Assembly (NCBI GenBank): GCA_023614405.1
Contig: CM042693.1
Location: 157,124,731 to 157,188,730, forward strand
Reading direction: 5' to 3'
Origin: Avena insularis
Taxonomy: Eukaryota > Streptophyta > Magnoliopsida > Poales > Poaceae
DNA length: 64,000 nt
The translations under genes and the position numbers were made by a program. The notes beneath the pieces are model-generated. The model was not told the origin of the DNA. It saw only the letters and a program-made list of their open reading frames with translations, and made no database searches. This document shows positions 1 through 11,756 of the stretch, piece after piece (position 1 is the first letter of the stretch; each line of letters starts with the position of its first letter).

Positions 1-1488
1 GTTCATAACATGTGTCCACATCATTGGTTTGACATCTCCATGTTGGTCGCTCCTAGTCTTTTGCTAGCCTCCACTTGTATTGAGTAAGCTCTACTCATGA
101 ATCCAACTCCCAAGAAACTAATTTATTCCAAAGAGTCCACTATAAATTCCTATGCATGGTGCGTTACACCATTCCAAGTATATTCTTGTTTTATCTATCT
201 TCCAAATTAAACTTGTTATGTGAAAATTAGTGATTAAAGATCTCACAAACTTGATGGCACACTTTATTTTTCTTTCGCCTAATAAACTTGAACCATTGTG
301 TCATCTATGTTGTATATGCTTGCACTTATAAGTTGGGAATTAGCAAAACCATGATGTCACGGGGAACGCTTTCAACACCTGTAAATATCTACCCAGTTGA
401 TATCATGCTCTTTTGTTTATGGATGTCGGCAGTGTGAAATAAAAGGGGAGCTTGTAAGTCCATGGAGTTATGTATGTGTGTTTGAGAAAGGCCTAGGCCG
501 CTAGCCTAAGCCATGCCTAATCATGGTGGAAACTTGCGGCATCACCATAGTGAGCAATCCATTAAGTATCCTTAGAAAAAATATACAAAAAAGAGAGAAA
601 GAAAAAATATGAACCATTCTCATGGTAAATAAAAGGATTACTGAGATGCTCACTGTCTGTTGCCTTGTCATTTTGATATGGGATAGATCCTATGTCATGG
701 GGCAAGGGGTACCCCGTTGGCGGTTCCCTATGATACACATATACTTACAATGACAAGAACTTATCGGTAACTAAAGTTGAGTAGCATGAGGAACGACCCT
801 CATACTCAAGGGACATGAGATTGCCAACTTATGATTTGTCAAGCATATATTGCATATTGTTTCACTTTAACCTTAATCACTTCAAGATGCTTATGATAGG
901 GGCAATGAGAGCTGAAAGCTAACAAGTACCATAATTTTTGGAAGCTCTTTATGAAACTTGAAATCCCTGCTTCCCTATGAAGGGTCTTTCTTCCTACTTT
1001 TATATTGAGTCTCCACCTTCTCTCCTTAGGCACCAATTAGGAGAGCATAGTTGTCATTCTTAGTTTTATGTGCATTGTCCCAAAACTTATTGGTTGATTC
1101 ATAATGTTGATATTCCTTGTTCTTGAACTATTTGTATCTAGTCACCCTTATGAACTTTGAAGGCGTCCTATGGATTTGTGTTTTGCTACTCCATGAGGGA
1201 CAAGCTAAATACCACTATGATATGTTTTCTATATGTGAAACAAACAAACGCCTTTTAATGCATTGTTATTCATGATTCTTTGTTTGTATCCTTTCATGTT
1301 GCAGCATAGTTGATATGTCTTATTATTAGAACATCATCTTTCATGCTCGTGTTTAGAGTTCTTTGATCCCAGCTTTCAATGCTTTACATATGGTTGATCA
1401 AGATTGTGATGGTGCATGTCAGCTCAAAAATTATTCTTTTGATCACTTACCTACTCGAGGACGAGCAGGAGTTACGCTTGGGGATGCT
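1..1488 (+). other. Non-coding 3' internal region of Athila-1
   Basis: No reading frame longer than about 65 codons is plausible here. Blocks match, in reverse complement, the internal regions of Athila-3 (1-290 pairs with about 47227-47440) and of Athila-2 (about 350-540 pairs with 21640-21860). The region between the coding part and the 3' LTR is long in Athila elements, which fits. The last bases before the LTR (about 1478-1488, CTTGGGGATGC) are the likely polypurine tract that primes plus-strand synthesis. Confidence 0.75.
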
Positions 1489-2000
1489 TGATACATTGTA
1501 AACATATCTATAATTTTTTATGTTCCATGCTTGTTTAGTATGGACTTTTCTTTGCTTTGTCTACACTTTGAGGTATTTTTATACATTATCTGGGACTAAC
1601 CTATTAACAAGATACCGCAGTGTCAGTTGCCTATTTTCTACTGTTTTCGGTTTCAGAAAAGCTAGTAAGGAAATATTCTCGGAATTGGACGGGACAAAAG
1701 TCAAAGTCAATATTTTACCGGAACGAACACAGAGACCGAAGGGCAACCGAAGGAGGGCCACGAGGCCGCAACACCATAGGGTCGCGTGCCGCCACCTAGT
1801 GTGGGTGCCTCGGGTGCCCCCTGCCTCGCCTCTTCGCCTATAAACCCCCCGATGTAGAAATCCTAAGTACCCGATCAGATCTCCATGAAACAGTCTGTAG
1901 CTGCCACCACCATCGTCCCTAGATTGGGGGATCTGAAGCTCTTCCTGGCACCCTGCCGGAGGGAAGAGATCATCCTAGAGGCCTTCTTCATCACCATGCT
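1489..2000 (+). repeat. Athila-1 3' LTR, first part
   Basis: Begins TGATACATTGTAAAC and runs to the Copia-1 target duplication AGCCT at 2001-2005. It aligns by eye with the minus-strand LTR ending at 51279: both share a stretch about ACTAACCTATTRACAAG roughly 110-130 bases into the LTR. Together with 10034-11043 it makes an LTR of about 1.5 kb. Confidence 0.8.
1838..1845 (+). promoter_or_regulatory. TATA box of Athila-1 LTR
   Basis: CTATAAAC lies about 350 bases into the LTR on the element's coding strand, followed by a C-rich then mixed leader. This is the expected place for the U3/R promoter. It is a motif match only. Confidence 0.45.
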
Positions 2001-2005
2001 AGCCT

Positions 2006-3349
2006 TGTTGGGCCACGCAGAGATAAAACAAAACTTTTTCCTCTAACGTGGTGATCCCAAGATCTAGCTGAGGTAGAAGGCCATGAGGTTTACCACTAGA
2101 CGGGCAGTTGTGGATTACTGATGTAGCGCGTCAGTTGATGCAGTGTAGTCCTTTGCGATCCGATCGTCCTGGTGCTGATCGTACATCACCTCTACCAGTA
2201 TCCACACGTGCAAGGAGGAGAACCGGCGGCGAACTGCTAGGTTCGTTACGACGGCAGGACTGCTGTGGAGCTAGGGTTTCCAACACATGGAATGACCTAA
2301 CCGAACAACGATTAACCTTTCTGTGTTACGGTGCTCCACTATATATAGGGAGTGAACGTGGGCTCTACTCGCGCGGCCCATTCACTAAAGCCCATATAAT
2401 ATTAGTCCACGTGAGTCCGACTCACTGACTCAGTCCAAATCAGGCTTGGGTCCAACCCAACCAGATTTCCGGTTCAGATCCAATCCGAACTTGCTCCCGC
2501 TCTTAAGTGTGTGACCCCGCAAGATCTTCGCAACTTGGACACGATTAGAGTCCAACTCTCAATCGATCAGTCGGTAGCGGCTCCTAGCAGAACATGCCGA
2601 CTCCCAAGTACCAAAGAGTCATGACGACTTGCCATTCCAATGCGACTTACGTCTGAGTCCCTTTTGCCTCACGATATACCTTGTGAGACTATAGGCGAAT
2701 AGTTGTCATCCCTTAAATAGTCCGACTCTCTTCTCGATCCGAGATAAGTGATTCACCCGAGTAACTCTTAGTCGATCGCCTCGGTTAACACTTAACCGAG
2801 TCGTGCATGGCCATGCTTTCCGAATCATATCATCCGAGAGGGACCAGAGAATATCTCTCCAAGTGGAGGGCCAAAATCCCATCTTGGTTATTCACATCAC
2901 GCAGCTTGATTCTCAACGACCTTAACTCGCCTTTATAACCGCCCGCCACGGATCAGCGTTTGATAGAACCTAAGTCGGTGATCCTCAACTCGGACTATGC
3001 AATAACCTCAGGTCTAAGGATTACATTGATTGAGATATACAAATGACAACTTGTTCGTTGTACCTCAATATGGGTCAATCCGACTCGCTAAACTCTTTAG
3101 CCGAATCTGTGTAAGTTGGAGTAGCATATCCATGCCTATGACAAGTGGAACCGAGTCATCAAGCCAACTTTCATATTGGTCTAAGTTGTGTGTCCATCAC
3201 AACCTCAATGACCAAGGATATTTAGTACTAACAACATGAATGTATAGTTCCACAAACCACATATTCAATGATACACATCAGATGTTTATACAAGGACAAC
3301 TTAATATCTTTATGAATACAATGGGAAATCTCATCATCATAATTGCCTC
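2006..3349 (-). repeat. Copia-1 3' LTR, inner end deleted
   Basis: Matches 8659-10028 along its length. The right (inner) boundary lacks the final 16-18 bases present in the other LTR: after AATTGCCTC the sequence jumps to ACTAGAG, which belongs to the pol 3' flank. The polypurine tract is lost with it. Confidence 0.9.
2339..2348 (-). promoter_or_regulatory. TATA box in Copia-1 3' LTR
   Basis: CTATATATAG, a perfect palindrome, preserved in the other LTR at 8992-9001. Being self-complementary, it reads as a TATA box on both strands. Confidence 0.5.
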
Positions 3350-3359
3350 ACTAGAGTCA

Positions 3360-3749
3360 ATCTTCCGACATCACATGTCTAGGCATCTAATGTCCATGGC
3401 TCTCAGGTGTGCCTCATGCTTTGGCTGGGGTAACGGCTTTGTCAACAGATCTGCAATATTTGCATCTGTGTGTACCTTGCATAACTTGATATTACCCTAA
3501 TCCACGAACTGGCGAATCAGGTGGTACCGCATGAGTATGTGCTTGTTCTTCTGGTGTTGTCTAGGTTCCTTGGCTTGTGCAATAGCACCATTGTTGTCAC
3601 AATACACATCTAACGAATTGGACGAGCCCTGAACCACCAAGATCCATGAGGAAATTCCTCATCCAAACAGCTTCCTTTGCTGCCTCCGAGGCGGCAATAT
3701 ACTCAGCCTCTATTGTAGATGCAGACACAGTCTCTTGCTTGGAACTCTT
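3360..3749 (-). pseudogene. Copia-1 RNase H remnant
   Basis: Reading on the minus strand from 3749, the frame continues the reverse transcriptase ORF into the Copia RNase H domain: residues of the types KSSKQETV, EAEYIAASEAAKEAVW, YCDNNGAIAQAKEP and HIxxRYHLIRQFV are visible. A TAG interrupts at the junction with the upstream frame, where most Copia elements have Trp after a Met-Ser pair. A second stop falls near 3498, after QFVD, and there is a frame disturbance near 3630. RNase H removes the RNA strand of the hybrid made during reverse transcription. The gene ends shortly before the LTR. Confidence 0.8.
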
Positions 3750-5042
3750 CTAGCTCATAGCACCTCCGTTTATAATAAACATGTATCCGGATTGCGAACG
3801 AGAATCATCACAGTCGGTAAGATAACTCGCATCTATGTAACCCTTTACACTGAGTTCATCTTCACCACCATAAACCAAGAACATATCCTTAGTCGTTCTC
3901 AAGTACTTTAGGATATTTTTAGCCGTTGTCCAGTGGATTTCTCCAGGATCAGCCTGGTATCTGCTCACAACACTAAGAGCATAGGAAACATCCGGCCTAG
4001 TACAAATCATGGCATACATGATGGATCCGACTGCAGAAGCATACGGAATCGCACTCATCCGACTTCGCTCATCAGTTGTCGAAGGACACTGAGTCTTGCT
4101 AAGTTTTACACCATGGGACATCGGTAAGAACCCCTTCTTAGACGGTTCCATGTTGAACTTCTTCAAAACTTTGTCCAAGTAAGTATTCTGACTCAATCCA
4201 ATGAGCCGTCTTGATCTATCTCTATAGATCCGGATTCCGAGGATGTATGTTGCCTCACCAAAGTCTTTCATTGAGAAACTCCTTTCCAATGATTCCTTGG
4301 TTTCTTGCAACATCTGGACATCATTTCCAATCAGTAATATGTCATCCACATATAAGATTAGAAAGTTTACTTTGTTCCCACTAAACTTCTTGTACAAACA
4401 AGAACCATGGTCACTCTTGATGAAGCCAAACGATTTGACTACCTCATCAAAGCGAATATTCCAACTCCGAGATGCTTGCTTCAACCCATAAATGGATTTT
4501 TGAAGTTTACATACCTTGTCACCATTCGCCGGATCGACAAAACCCTCGGGCTGTATCATATACACGTCCTCGGTTAAATTTCCATTAAGGAAAGACGTTT
4601 TAACATCCATCTGCCATATGTCATAGTCGAAATAGGCTACTATGGCTAACATGATCCGAACTGATTTAAGCATCACTATGGGCGAGAAAGTCTCGTCGTA
4701 ATTAACTCCTTGAACTTGTCGGAACCCCTTCGTGACAAGATGTGCTTTATAGACGGAAACATTTCCATCCATATCAGTTTTCTTCTTAAAGACCCATTTA
4801 CACTCGATGGGTCTTGCACCGTCTGGCAGATCAACCAAGTTCCAAACTTGATTTTCATCCATGGACTTTAACTCGGATCTCATGGCTCCAAGCCATGACT
4901 CGGAATCATATCCCACCATCGCTTTCGAATAATTTGCCGGCTCATCACTGTCTAACAGTAACCACATCACGAACACTTCATAATCTCGCCGATCTTCGTA
5001 GTACAGGTGCTTCCAGCTACCACTTAATCGCTCAACCTCCAA
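3750..5042 (-). pseudogene. Copia-1 reverse transcriptase (RVT_2)
   Basis: An open stretch of 430 codons encoding the Copia-type reverse transcriptase, which copies the element RNA into DNA in the virus-like particle. Visible motifs: CKWVFKKK near residue 81, the first catalytic Asp in WQMDVKTSFLNG (D146), SIYGLKQA near 183, and YVDD at 231-234. The C-terminal connection includes TRPDVSYALSVVSRY and SQSGYMF. Catalytic residues look intact. The stretch is the middle of a single gag-pol polyprotein: stops lie on both sides (two between 5043 and 5189, one at 3747-3749), so its first Met is not a natural start. Confidence 0.92.
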
Positions 5043-5189
5043 GGTTTTTGCCGACTCGCTACTAGGCGGTTCCTCTCAAATTTCTTCGAGCTGCACCGTG
5101 CTCCCACTTACTCCCCGACTAAGAAACTCTTTCTCAAGGAAGACACCGTTCTGAGGGACAAACACTTTGCCCTCTTCTCGGTTGTAGAA

Positions 5190-6758
5190 TTAGTAACCCA
5201 AGGTTTCCCTCGGATACCCCACGAAAATACACTTATCCGACTTGGTCGTAAGCTTGTCCGACTGAAGGCGCTTGACAAATGCTTCACAACCCCAAATCTT
5301 AAGAAAAGACAAACTCGGATTTTTGCCTGTCCACATCTCATGCGGTGTCTTCTCTACCGACTTTGATGTTACTATGTTTAATGTGAACGTCGTTGTATCT
5401 AGACAATAACCCCAAAATGATAAAGGTAGATCTGTCCGACTCATCATTGATCGTACCATGTCCAACAAGGTCCGATTCCGCCTTTCCGAAACAGCGTTCC
5501 TTTGCGGCGTTCCTGGCGGAGTAAGTTGAGGAACAATTCCACAACTTTTCAGATGGTCATCAAACTCATGGCTCATGTACTCTCCTCCTCGGTCCGACAG
5601 AAGAAACTTTATTTTCTTGTCGAGCTGATTATGTGCTTCATTCTGGAATTCTTTGGACTTTTCAAAGGCTTTCGACTTATGTTTCATCAAGTAGATATAT
5701 CCATACCTACTCAAATCATCAGTGAAGGTAATGAAGTACTCATAACCACCCCTGGTTGTCGTGCTCATTGGTCCACATACATCACTATGTACTAGTCTCA
5801 ACAAGTCGGACCCCCTTTCGCAACACTTTGCAAAAGGTGTCTTGGTCATTTTGCCGAGTAGGCAAGATTCGCATGTCTCGAACGACTCCAAGTCGAGTGA
5901 AGTTAGGAGTCCATCATCATGGAGCTTCTTCATGCGTTTCCAACTTATATGACCAAGCCGACAGTGCAAAAAGTAAGTCATATTCAGATCATTTGGTTTC
6001 AACCTTTTAACATTTATGTTATAAACCGACTCACCATCAAGATTCAAAATAAATAACCCGTCCTGGACGGGTGCAAAGCCGTGAAACATATCATTCAAAT
6101 ACAAAGAACAACCAGTATTCTTGATATTCGACTCATAGCCTTGCCTCATCAAACATGAAGCTGAAATAATGTTTCGACTGAGCACTGGAACATAATAACA
6201 ATTATTCAGTTCCATAATGAATCCGGAAGGTAAATGAAGCTGCATCGTGCCAACTTCCAACGCAGCAACTCTTGCTTTGTTGCCGACTATAATATCAACC
6301 TCGCCTCTTTCAATGCTCCTAGTTCTTACCAGTCCCTGCAACAAGTTGCAGATGTGAATAACTGATCCGGTATCATATACCCAAGAACTATTAGGTGCAT
6401 CAGCAAGATATATGTCTATAACATTGCAAACAAGTGTACCTGAGTCGGAAGTCATACCTCCACTCTTGGCTTTATCAGCCAAATACTTGCTGCAGTTCCT
6501 CTTCCAGTGGCCATCCGCCTTGCAGTAGAAGCAAGTGGATCCGGCTGAAGGAGATGGCTTAGTCCCTGAGGAAGCGCTTGGGACTGGGTCCTGAGCCTGC
6601 TTTCCTCCCGACTTAGCCTTCTTCTTATTCCAAGAACTCTTCTTGAACTTAGCCTTATTCTGCACCATCAACACTTGACTGGCGCCCTTCTTGAGATCTG
6701 CATCTGCCTGCTTGAGCATCTCATGCAATTCAGTGAGCTTCTTATCCATACCATGCAT
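5190..6758 (-). pseudogene. Copia-1 gag C-terminus, protease and integrase
   Basis: A 522-codon open segment of the polyprotein. It carries, in order: the gag zinc knuckle C-x2-C-x4-H-x4-C at residues 76-89 (CFYCKADGHWKRNC), the aspartic protease triad DTG at 129-131 within VYDTGSVIHIC, the integrase HHCC zinc domain (CRLGH near 266, CESCLLGK near 296), and the integrase core with D326 (HSDVCGPM), D389 (SDRGGEY) and E425 (SERRNRT). All three core acids are present. It ends near residue 520 in the conserved GCEAFVKR...IFVGYP tail, just before a TAG. The first codons lie inside gag; an in-frame break upstream separates it from the gag N-terminus. Confidence 0.93.
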
Positions 6759-7303
6759 GTGCTAGTTCGAAATGAACTGCCCATATGCACTAGGAAGAGA
6801 GTTCAGAATTATATCCGTAGAGAACTCTTCGCTAATGGGGTAGTCAAGCCTCTCTAGAGACTGCATATAACCAACCATTTTGATCACATGCGGACTCAGT
6901 GGATCACCATTCTTAAGCTTGCAACTCAGCAAAGCCTGAGAGACTTGATACCTCTCAGTCTTTGCCTAAGCCTGGAACATACTTTTGAGGCTTTCGATCA
7001 TATCGTAGGCATCAACATGCTCGAACTTCTTTTGTCCGGTTCCATGTGAGCAAGCATAAGACATCTAATATCCGTGGACTCATCCTTAGCCCGACGGTAG
7101 GCATTGGTGGCAGCGACAGTCGCATTCTCATTCGGCTCATCTGGAAGTGGGTCATCTAGGACATGGTCCTTCTTTTCTTGTTTGAGAACAATTCTCAGAT
7201 TTCGATACCAGTTGGTAAAATTAGTGTCATTCAGTTTATCTTTCTCAAGAATGGTTCTCAATGCAAAACCGGATATCTGAGAGTGACTGCTACTTGGTGC
7301 CAT
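6759..7303 (-). pseudogene. Copia-1 gag N-terminal part
   Basis: The probable start of gag-pol is the ATG at 7301-7303 (MAPSSSHSQ...), about 1.35 kb downstream of the primer site. The protein shows the Copia gag pattern ILEKDKLNDTNFTNWYRNLRIVLKQEKK and continues to about HMEPDK before the frame shifts near 7035. Further stops lie near 6967 and 6762. Gag forms the particle that packages element RNA. The break separates this segment from the zinc-knuckle part downstream. Confidence 0.85.
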
Positions 7304-8645
7304 AATATACAACAGAAATATGCAAAACACTTAAGATATGTATTCATAAAAGAGCAAGCATATTAAACATTTTAATACTTTATGCTCCCACTAGAACCAA
7401 CACCCCTCCGATGGTTACTTAGTGATTCAGGATCCTAAATAAGCAAGTCGGCTAGTGAGCTTTGCATCACCGCTAGCCGCCAAGTGATTTAGGTAGACAA
7501 CTCCTTCTCAATCGCATCTCGTACAACTCCTGTTGGACGGGTGGCATCACATGTCCCGGCTCCCATCCGACTTTTCCCCGAGCCCCACAACCGTTGTGAT
7601 AGACCCGTCTAGCTTACCGAGTGTTTCCGCAGTAAGAGTCCGACTCGAACCCATCTAGTCGGAAAGAATTGGTAGCACCTCAATTTTATGAGCCACTACC
7701 AAAAATGTCCGACTTGTGATGGTGCAAACACTGGCGGGAAAACCGACTAGACCTTCTTTGAGGGATTAAATTTTACCGACTATCTAATAGAGGTAAAACA
7801 GAGACATAACAATAACACAAAATAAAGCAATTATAATGTGAAATGGTATGGCTCGCTTCATGGCGATCTCCATCTCCACAAAGCCTGTAATCCGACTCGT
7901 GCCAACTCTTGTCACTTGTCGTCTTACTCCATGTCGCCGACATGTACAACGCCTTGCATGCCTTCCGGGTTCTCCAAACAGCTACACTAGCTTAGTAAAG
8001 TAAATTACAAGGAGAATCCGACACGCAGGTCGTTATACAATAATATGACAGCACCTAGGCTCCAGCCGGCGGACAAAAACCGTGATTCGTGGATCACGTA
8101 TGGATTACACACATATATCACATGCACATGAACCATACCATTCACAACTTCCTGCAAAAAACAAGTTATGCATAGATACAATATCTACCAGCGTTGTGAA
8201 ACTTGCAACGACATCTACATGCGGACTCTGACAGTTTGAAGCTACGGCGGTCCTCGGCAAGGGGATCGAAGGCGACATCCTCATGGTGCGGGCAATACCG
8301 GCGATGATTTTTCCAAAAACGTAGATCTCATCTACTATCCGGACATGGATTCTGACCATTGTTCCGATTCGATCAAACTTTTTGATCTTCGATCACCGCC
8401 TATGGATTTACGTGTCATAGTCTGCCCCGATGGCAGAAGCCTATTGGTAGGGGTATGTCGTTCCACGACCAAAGCAATATGATCACGGAAATCAGATCTA
8501 CCATTCCCCGAGTACAGATGATCCAATCAACATCGTACAAAACCGATCTATCTCATAGCTCGACCACCAAACAGCACATAGATCTCATCTATAGCCAACC
8601 GCTTATCACATATGCGAGATCTCGAGCCTAAAACCAGAAGCTATC
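7304..8645 (-). other. Copia-1 untranslated leader
   Basis: 1.3 kb between the primer site and gag with no credible coding. A long leader is usual in the BARE/Angela group. It presumably holds packaging and dimerisation signals, but none can be identified by eye. Confidence 0.7.
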
Positions 8646-8657
8646 GCTCTGATACCA
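8646..8657 (-). other. Primer-binding site, tRNA-iMet, Copia-1
   Basis: Reverse complement reads TGGTATCAGAGC, a perfect 12-base match to the 3' end complement of plant initiator tRNA-Met, one base from the inner end of the 5' LTR. It fixes the element orientation as minus. Confidence 0.95.
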
Positions 8658-8658
8658 C

Positions 8659-10028
8659 TGTTGGGCCACGTAGAGATAAAACAAAACTTTTTCCTCTAAC
8701 ATAGTGATCCCAAGATCTAGCCGAGGTAGAAGGCCACGAGGTTTACCACTAGACGCGTAGTTGCGGATTACTGATGTAGCGCGTCAGTTGATGCAGTGCA
8801 CACCTTTGTGATCCGATCGTCCTGGTGCTGATCGTACAACACCTCTGCTGGTATCCACACGTGCAAGGAGGAGCACCGGCGGCGAACTGCTAGGTTCGTT
8901 ACGATGGCAGGACTGCTGTGGAGCTAGGGTTTCCAACACATGGAATGACCTAACCAAACAACGATTAACCTTTCTGGGTTACGGTGCTCCACTATATATA
9001 GGGAGTGAATGTGGGCTCTACTCGCGCGGCGCATTCACTAAAGCCCATATAATATTAGTCCCTATGAGTCCGACTCACTGACTCAGTCCAAATCAGGCTC
9101 GGGTCCAACCCAACCAGATTTCCGGTTTAGATCCAATCCGAACTTGCTCCCGCTCTTAAATGTGTGACCACGTAGGCTCTTGGCAACTTGGACACGATTA
9201 GAGTCCAACTCCCAATCGATCAGTCGGTAGCGGCTCCTAGCAGAACGTGCCGACTCCCAAGTACCAAAGAGTCATGACGACTTGCCTTTCCAATGCGACT
9301 TACGTCCGAGTCCCTTTTGCCTCACGATATACCTTGTCAGACTATAGGAGAATAATTGTCATCCCTTAAATAGTCCGACTCTCTTCTCGATCCGAGATAA
9401 GTGATTCACCCGACTAACTCTTAGTCGATCGCCTCGGTTAACACTTAACCGAGTCGTGCATGGCCATGCTTTCCGAATCATATCATCCGGGAGGGCCCAG
9501 AGAATATCTCTCCAAGTGGAGGGGCAAAATCCCATCTTGGTTATTCACATCATGCTGTTTGATTCTCAGTCGACCCGAACTCTACCTTTATAACTACCCA
9601 GTTACGGATCAGCGTTTGACAGAACCTAAGTCGGTGATCCTCAACTCGGACTATGCAATAACCTCAGGTCTAAGGATTACATTGATTGAGATATACAAAT
9701 GACAACTTGTTCGTTGTACCTCAATATGGGTCAATCCGACTCGCTAAACTCTTTAGCTGAATCTGTGTAAGTTGGAATAGCATCTCCATGACCATGACAA
9801 GTGGAACCGAGTCATCAAGCCAACTTTCACATTGGTCTAAGTTGTGTGTCCATCACAACCTCAATGACCAAGGATATTTAGTACAAACAACATGAATGTA
9901 TAGTTCCACAACCGAATCACATATTCAATGATACACATCAGATGTTTATACAAGGACAACTTAATATCTGTATGAATACAATGGGAAATCTCATCATATA
10001 TGATTGCCTCTAGGGCATATTCCCAACA
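8659..10028 (-). repeat. Copia-1 5' LTR (1370 bp)
   Basis: Starts TGTTGGGCC and ends CCCAACA on the plus strand, flanked outside by AGCCT and inside by the tRNA-Met primer site. It pairs with 2006-3349 in direct orientation. A TATA-like palindrome lies at 8992-9001. Confidence 0.95.
8992..9001 (-). promoter_or_regulatory. TATA box in Copia-1 5' LTR
   Basis: CTATATATAG, the functional-position copy of the motif at 2339-2348. On the minus strand transcription would start a few tens of bases to its left. Confidence 0.5.
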
Positions 10029-10033
10029 AGCCT

Positions 10034-11043
10034 CCGGTATTACGCGTGAGTAGTTCACCCTTGGACTATGTGTCCATACAGTAGCTAGATGGTTGTTTCT
10101 CCTCCTTTGTGCTATCATGTTTAAATCTTGTGAGCTCTGTTCATGATCGAGATCATCTATTTGTAATTGTACATGTTGTGTTTGCGGGGATCCGATGGAT
10201 ATTGAGATACAATGTTAGATTGATTATTGATTCTATCATGTCTTATTGATTATTGATTCTATCATGCATGTGTTGTTTGTGATCTTGCATGCTCTCCGTT
10301 GCTAGAAGATATCTTGGCCAAGTAGATGCTAGTGACTCCAAGAGGGAGTATTTATGCTTGATAGTAGGTTCATGCCTCTAGTAATCTGGGGAAGTGATAG
10401 GAATCGCTAAGGTTGTAGATGTGTTGTTGCTACTAGGGAGAAAACAACAATCTTTTGTTCATGGAACAATTGTATTGTTTACTTTACACACATTGCTTAA
10501 TGCAATTATCCGTTGCTTGCAACTTAATACTGGAGGGGGTTCGGATGATAACCTGAAGGTGGATTATTAGTCATAGATGCAGTTGGATGATGGTCAATGT
10601 ATATTGTTGTAATGCCCAATCAAATCTCATAGGAATCATGATGTATAGTATTTGCATTGTTATGCCTTGCTTAGTCCTGTCAATTGCCCCGATGTAATTT
10701 GTTCACCCAGCATGTTATTTATCTTAAGGAGAACACCTCTAGTGAACTATGGACCCTGGTCCAATCTTTACCATTGTTACATCATCTACTATTATCGTTT
10801 ACTTTCTACAAGCAACTATTACCTTCCACACTATATGTTTAATCATTTGTTTTGAGCAACCAGTGAGATTGACAACCTCACTGTAAGTTGGGGCAAAGTC
10901 TTGAGTTTGTGTTGTGCAGGATTCCAAGTTATTAGAAACACCTTTGAGTTGTTTCCTTCCTCCTACTGGTTCGATAACCTTGGCTCATCACACCTTCCTC
11001 TTGGGGTATCCCAACGAAGCTCTACAGTGATCTGAGCTCATCA
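10034..11043 (+). repeat. Athila-1 3' LTR, second part
   Basis: Continues the LTR directly after the Copia-1 duplication and ends GAGCTCATCA at 11043, where Copia-2 coding begins. It contains the generic 3' LTR motif TACTGGTTCGATAACCTTGG near the end. The 26-base duplication at 10216-10266 is inside it. Confidence 0.8.
10216..10266. repeat. Two-copy tandem duplication, about 26 bp
   Basis: TTGATTATTGATTCTATCATG occurs twice back to back (ending 10240 and 10266) inside the Athila-1 LTR. Probably replication slippage. Confidence 0.7.
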
Positions 11044-11756
11044 GTTATCATACATGGACTTCATTTTGGATTCCATGGCTATTCGCCATTTCTTAGGTTC
11101 AGGGCCTTCCATTGCTTCCGTCTAGGTTACATGCCCATCATGTTCTACAGTCATGACCATGTTCACAAGATAACTGTACCATTCAGGGGTAACATGTTTT
11201 CTTGTTGACCTGCTGGGTTAGATAGCTATCTCCTCATGAGGTTCATGATCATCATCATTCTCTCCCACTTCAATTAGTGAAGGTGTCTCTATAGCTTCTA
11301 TTGCAACACTCGGTATTTGAATATCAGGGTCAATAATCTCATTGAGTTCTATCTTCCTTCCACTTACACCTTTTGCGAGAAACTCTTTATCAAGGAAGGT
11401 ACCGTTCTTTGCGACAAACATTTTGCCCTTAGCTTGGTTGTAGAAGGTATATCCAAATAGTATCCTTTGGATATCCTACAAAGATGCAATTTTCCACTTT
11501 TGGTTCGAGTTTCAGGATATAGTTTCTTAACATAAGCCTCACATCCCCAAACCTTAAGAAAAGACAACTTTGGCTTTGAGCCATGACATATCTCATACAG
11601 TGTTGTCTTCATGGACTGGGATGGAGCTCTATTTAAAATGAATGTAGCATTCTCAAGTGCATATCCCTAGAAAGATACAGATAAGTCAGTGAGAGACATC
11701 ATAGGCCATACGCTATCCAACTAGGTGCGATTATGTCGCTTGGATACTCCATTATG
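11044..11756 (-). pseudogene. Copia-2 integrase C-terminus to start of reverse transcriptase
   Basis: Broken coding. Minus-strand frames at 11364-11612 (HGSKPKLSFLKVWGCEAYVKKLYP) and 11218-11421 (FVAKNGTFLDKEFLAKGVSGRKIELNEI) are the conserved stretch between integrase core and reverse transcriptase. The last visible residues near 11044-11100 read KKWRIAMESKMKSMYDN, the start of the RVT_2 domain, where the element is cut by Athila-1. The glutamate of the integrase core appears replaced by Lys in SKRHN near 11735-11750, followed by a TAG. Confidence 0.8.

Larger units (their letters stand above)
2006..10028 (-). mobile_element. Copia-1: complete-ended Copia retrotransposon, 8.0 kb
   Basis: A full element bounded by a perfect 5 bp target duplication AGCCT (2001-2005 and 10029-10033), with TGTTGGG and CCCAACA at the outer ends. 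On the minus strand the order is 5' LTR (8659-10028), a tRNA-iMet primer site, a leader, gag, protease, integrase, reverse transcriptase, RNase H, then 3' LTR (2006-3349). That order (integrase before reverse transcriptase) defines Copia. The coding region has several stops and frameshifts, so it is dead. Over the first 200 bases of the two LTRs I count roughly 15 differences by eye, about 93% identity, so it is not a recent insertion. It sits in the 3' LTR of Athila-1. The LTR start read on the coding strand (TGTTGGGAATATGCCC) resembles the Angela/BARE/WIS group. Confidence 0.95.
1..11043 (+). mobile_element. Athila-1: Athila-type Gypsy retrotransposon, 3' part, split by Copia-1
   Basis: The 3' end of an LTR retrotransposon that starts left of the window. 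It consists of non-coding internal DNA (1-1488), a polypurine stretch just before the LTR, and a 3' LTR that begins TGATAC at 1489 and ends CATCA at 11043. The LTR is interrupted by Copia-1 (2006-10028). The same LTR type and internal non-coding DNA recur in opposite orientation in Athila-2 and Athila-3, which supports the family call. Immediately right of 11043 the Copia-2 reading frame is cut in mid-domain, so Athila-1 landed inside Copia-2. The right flank GTTAT (11044-11048) should recur at its unseen left end. The LTR style resembles Triticeae families such as Sabrina or WHAM; the exact family name is not claimed. Confidence 0.8.

Noticed and set aside
1520..1843. 107-codon plus-strand frame
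   Set aside because: Lies within the Athila-1 LTR promoter side; no similarity to any protein I recognise, and the equivalent region of Athila-3 is not open in the same way.
2820..3030. Frames shared by both Copia-1 LTRs (also 9460-9702)
   Set aside because: Repetition reflects LTR duplication rather than coding; antisense to the element, with no start context or domain.
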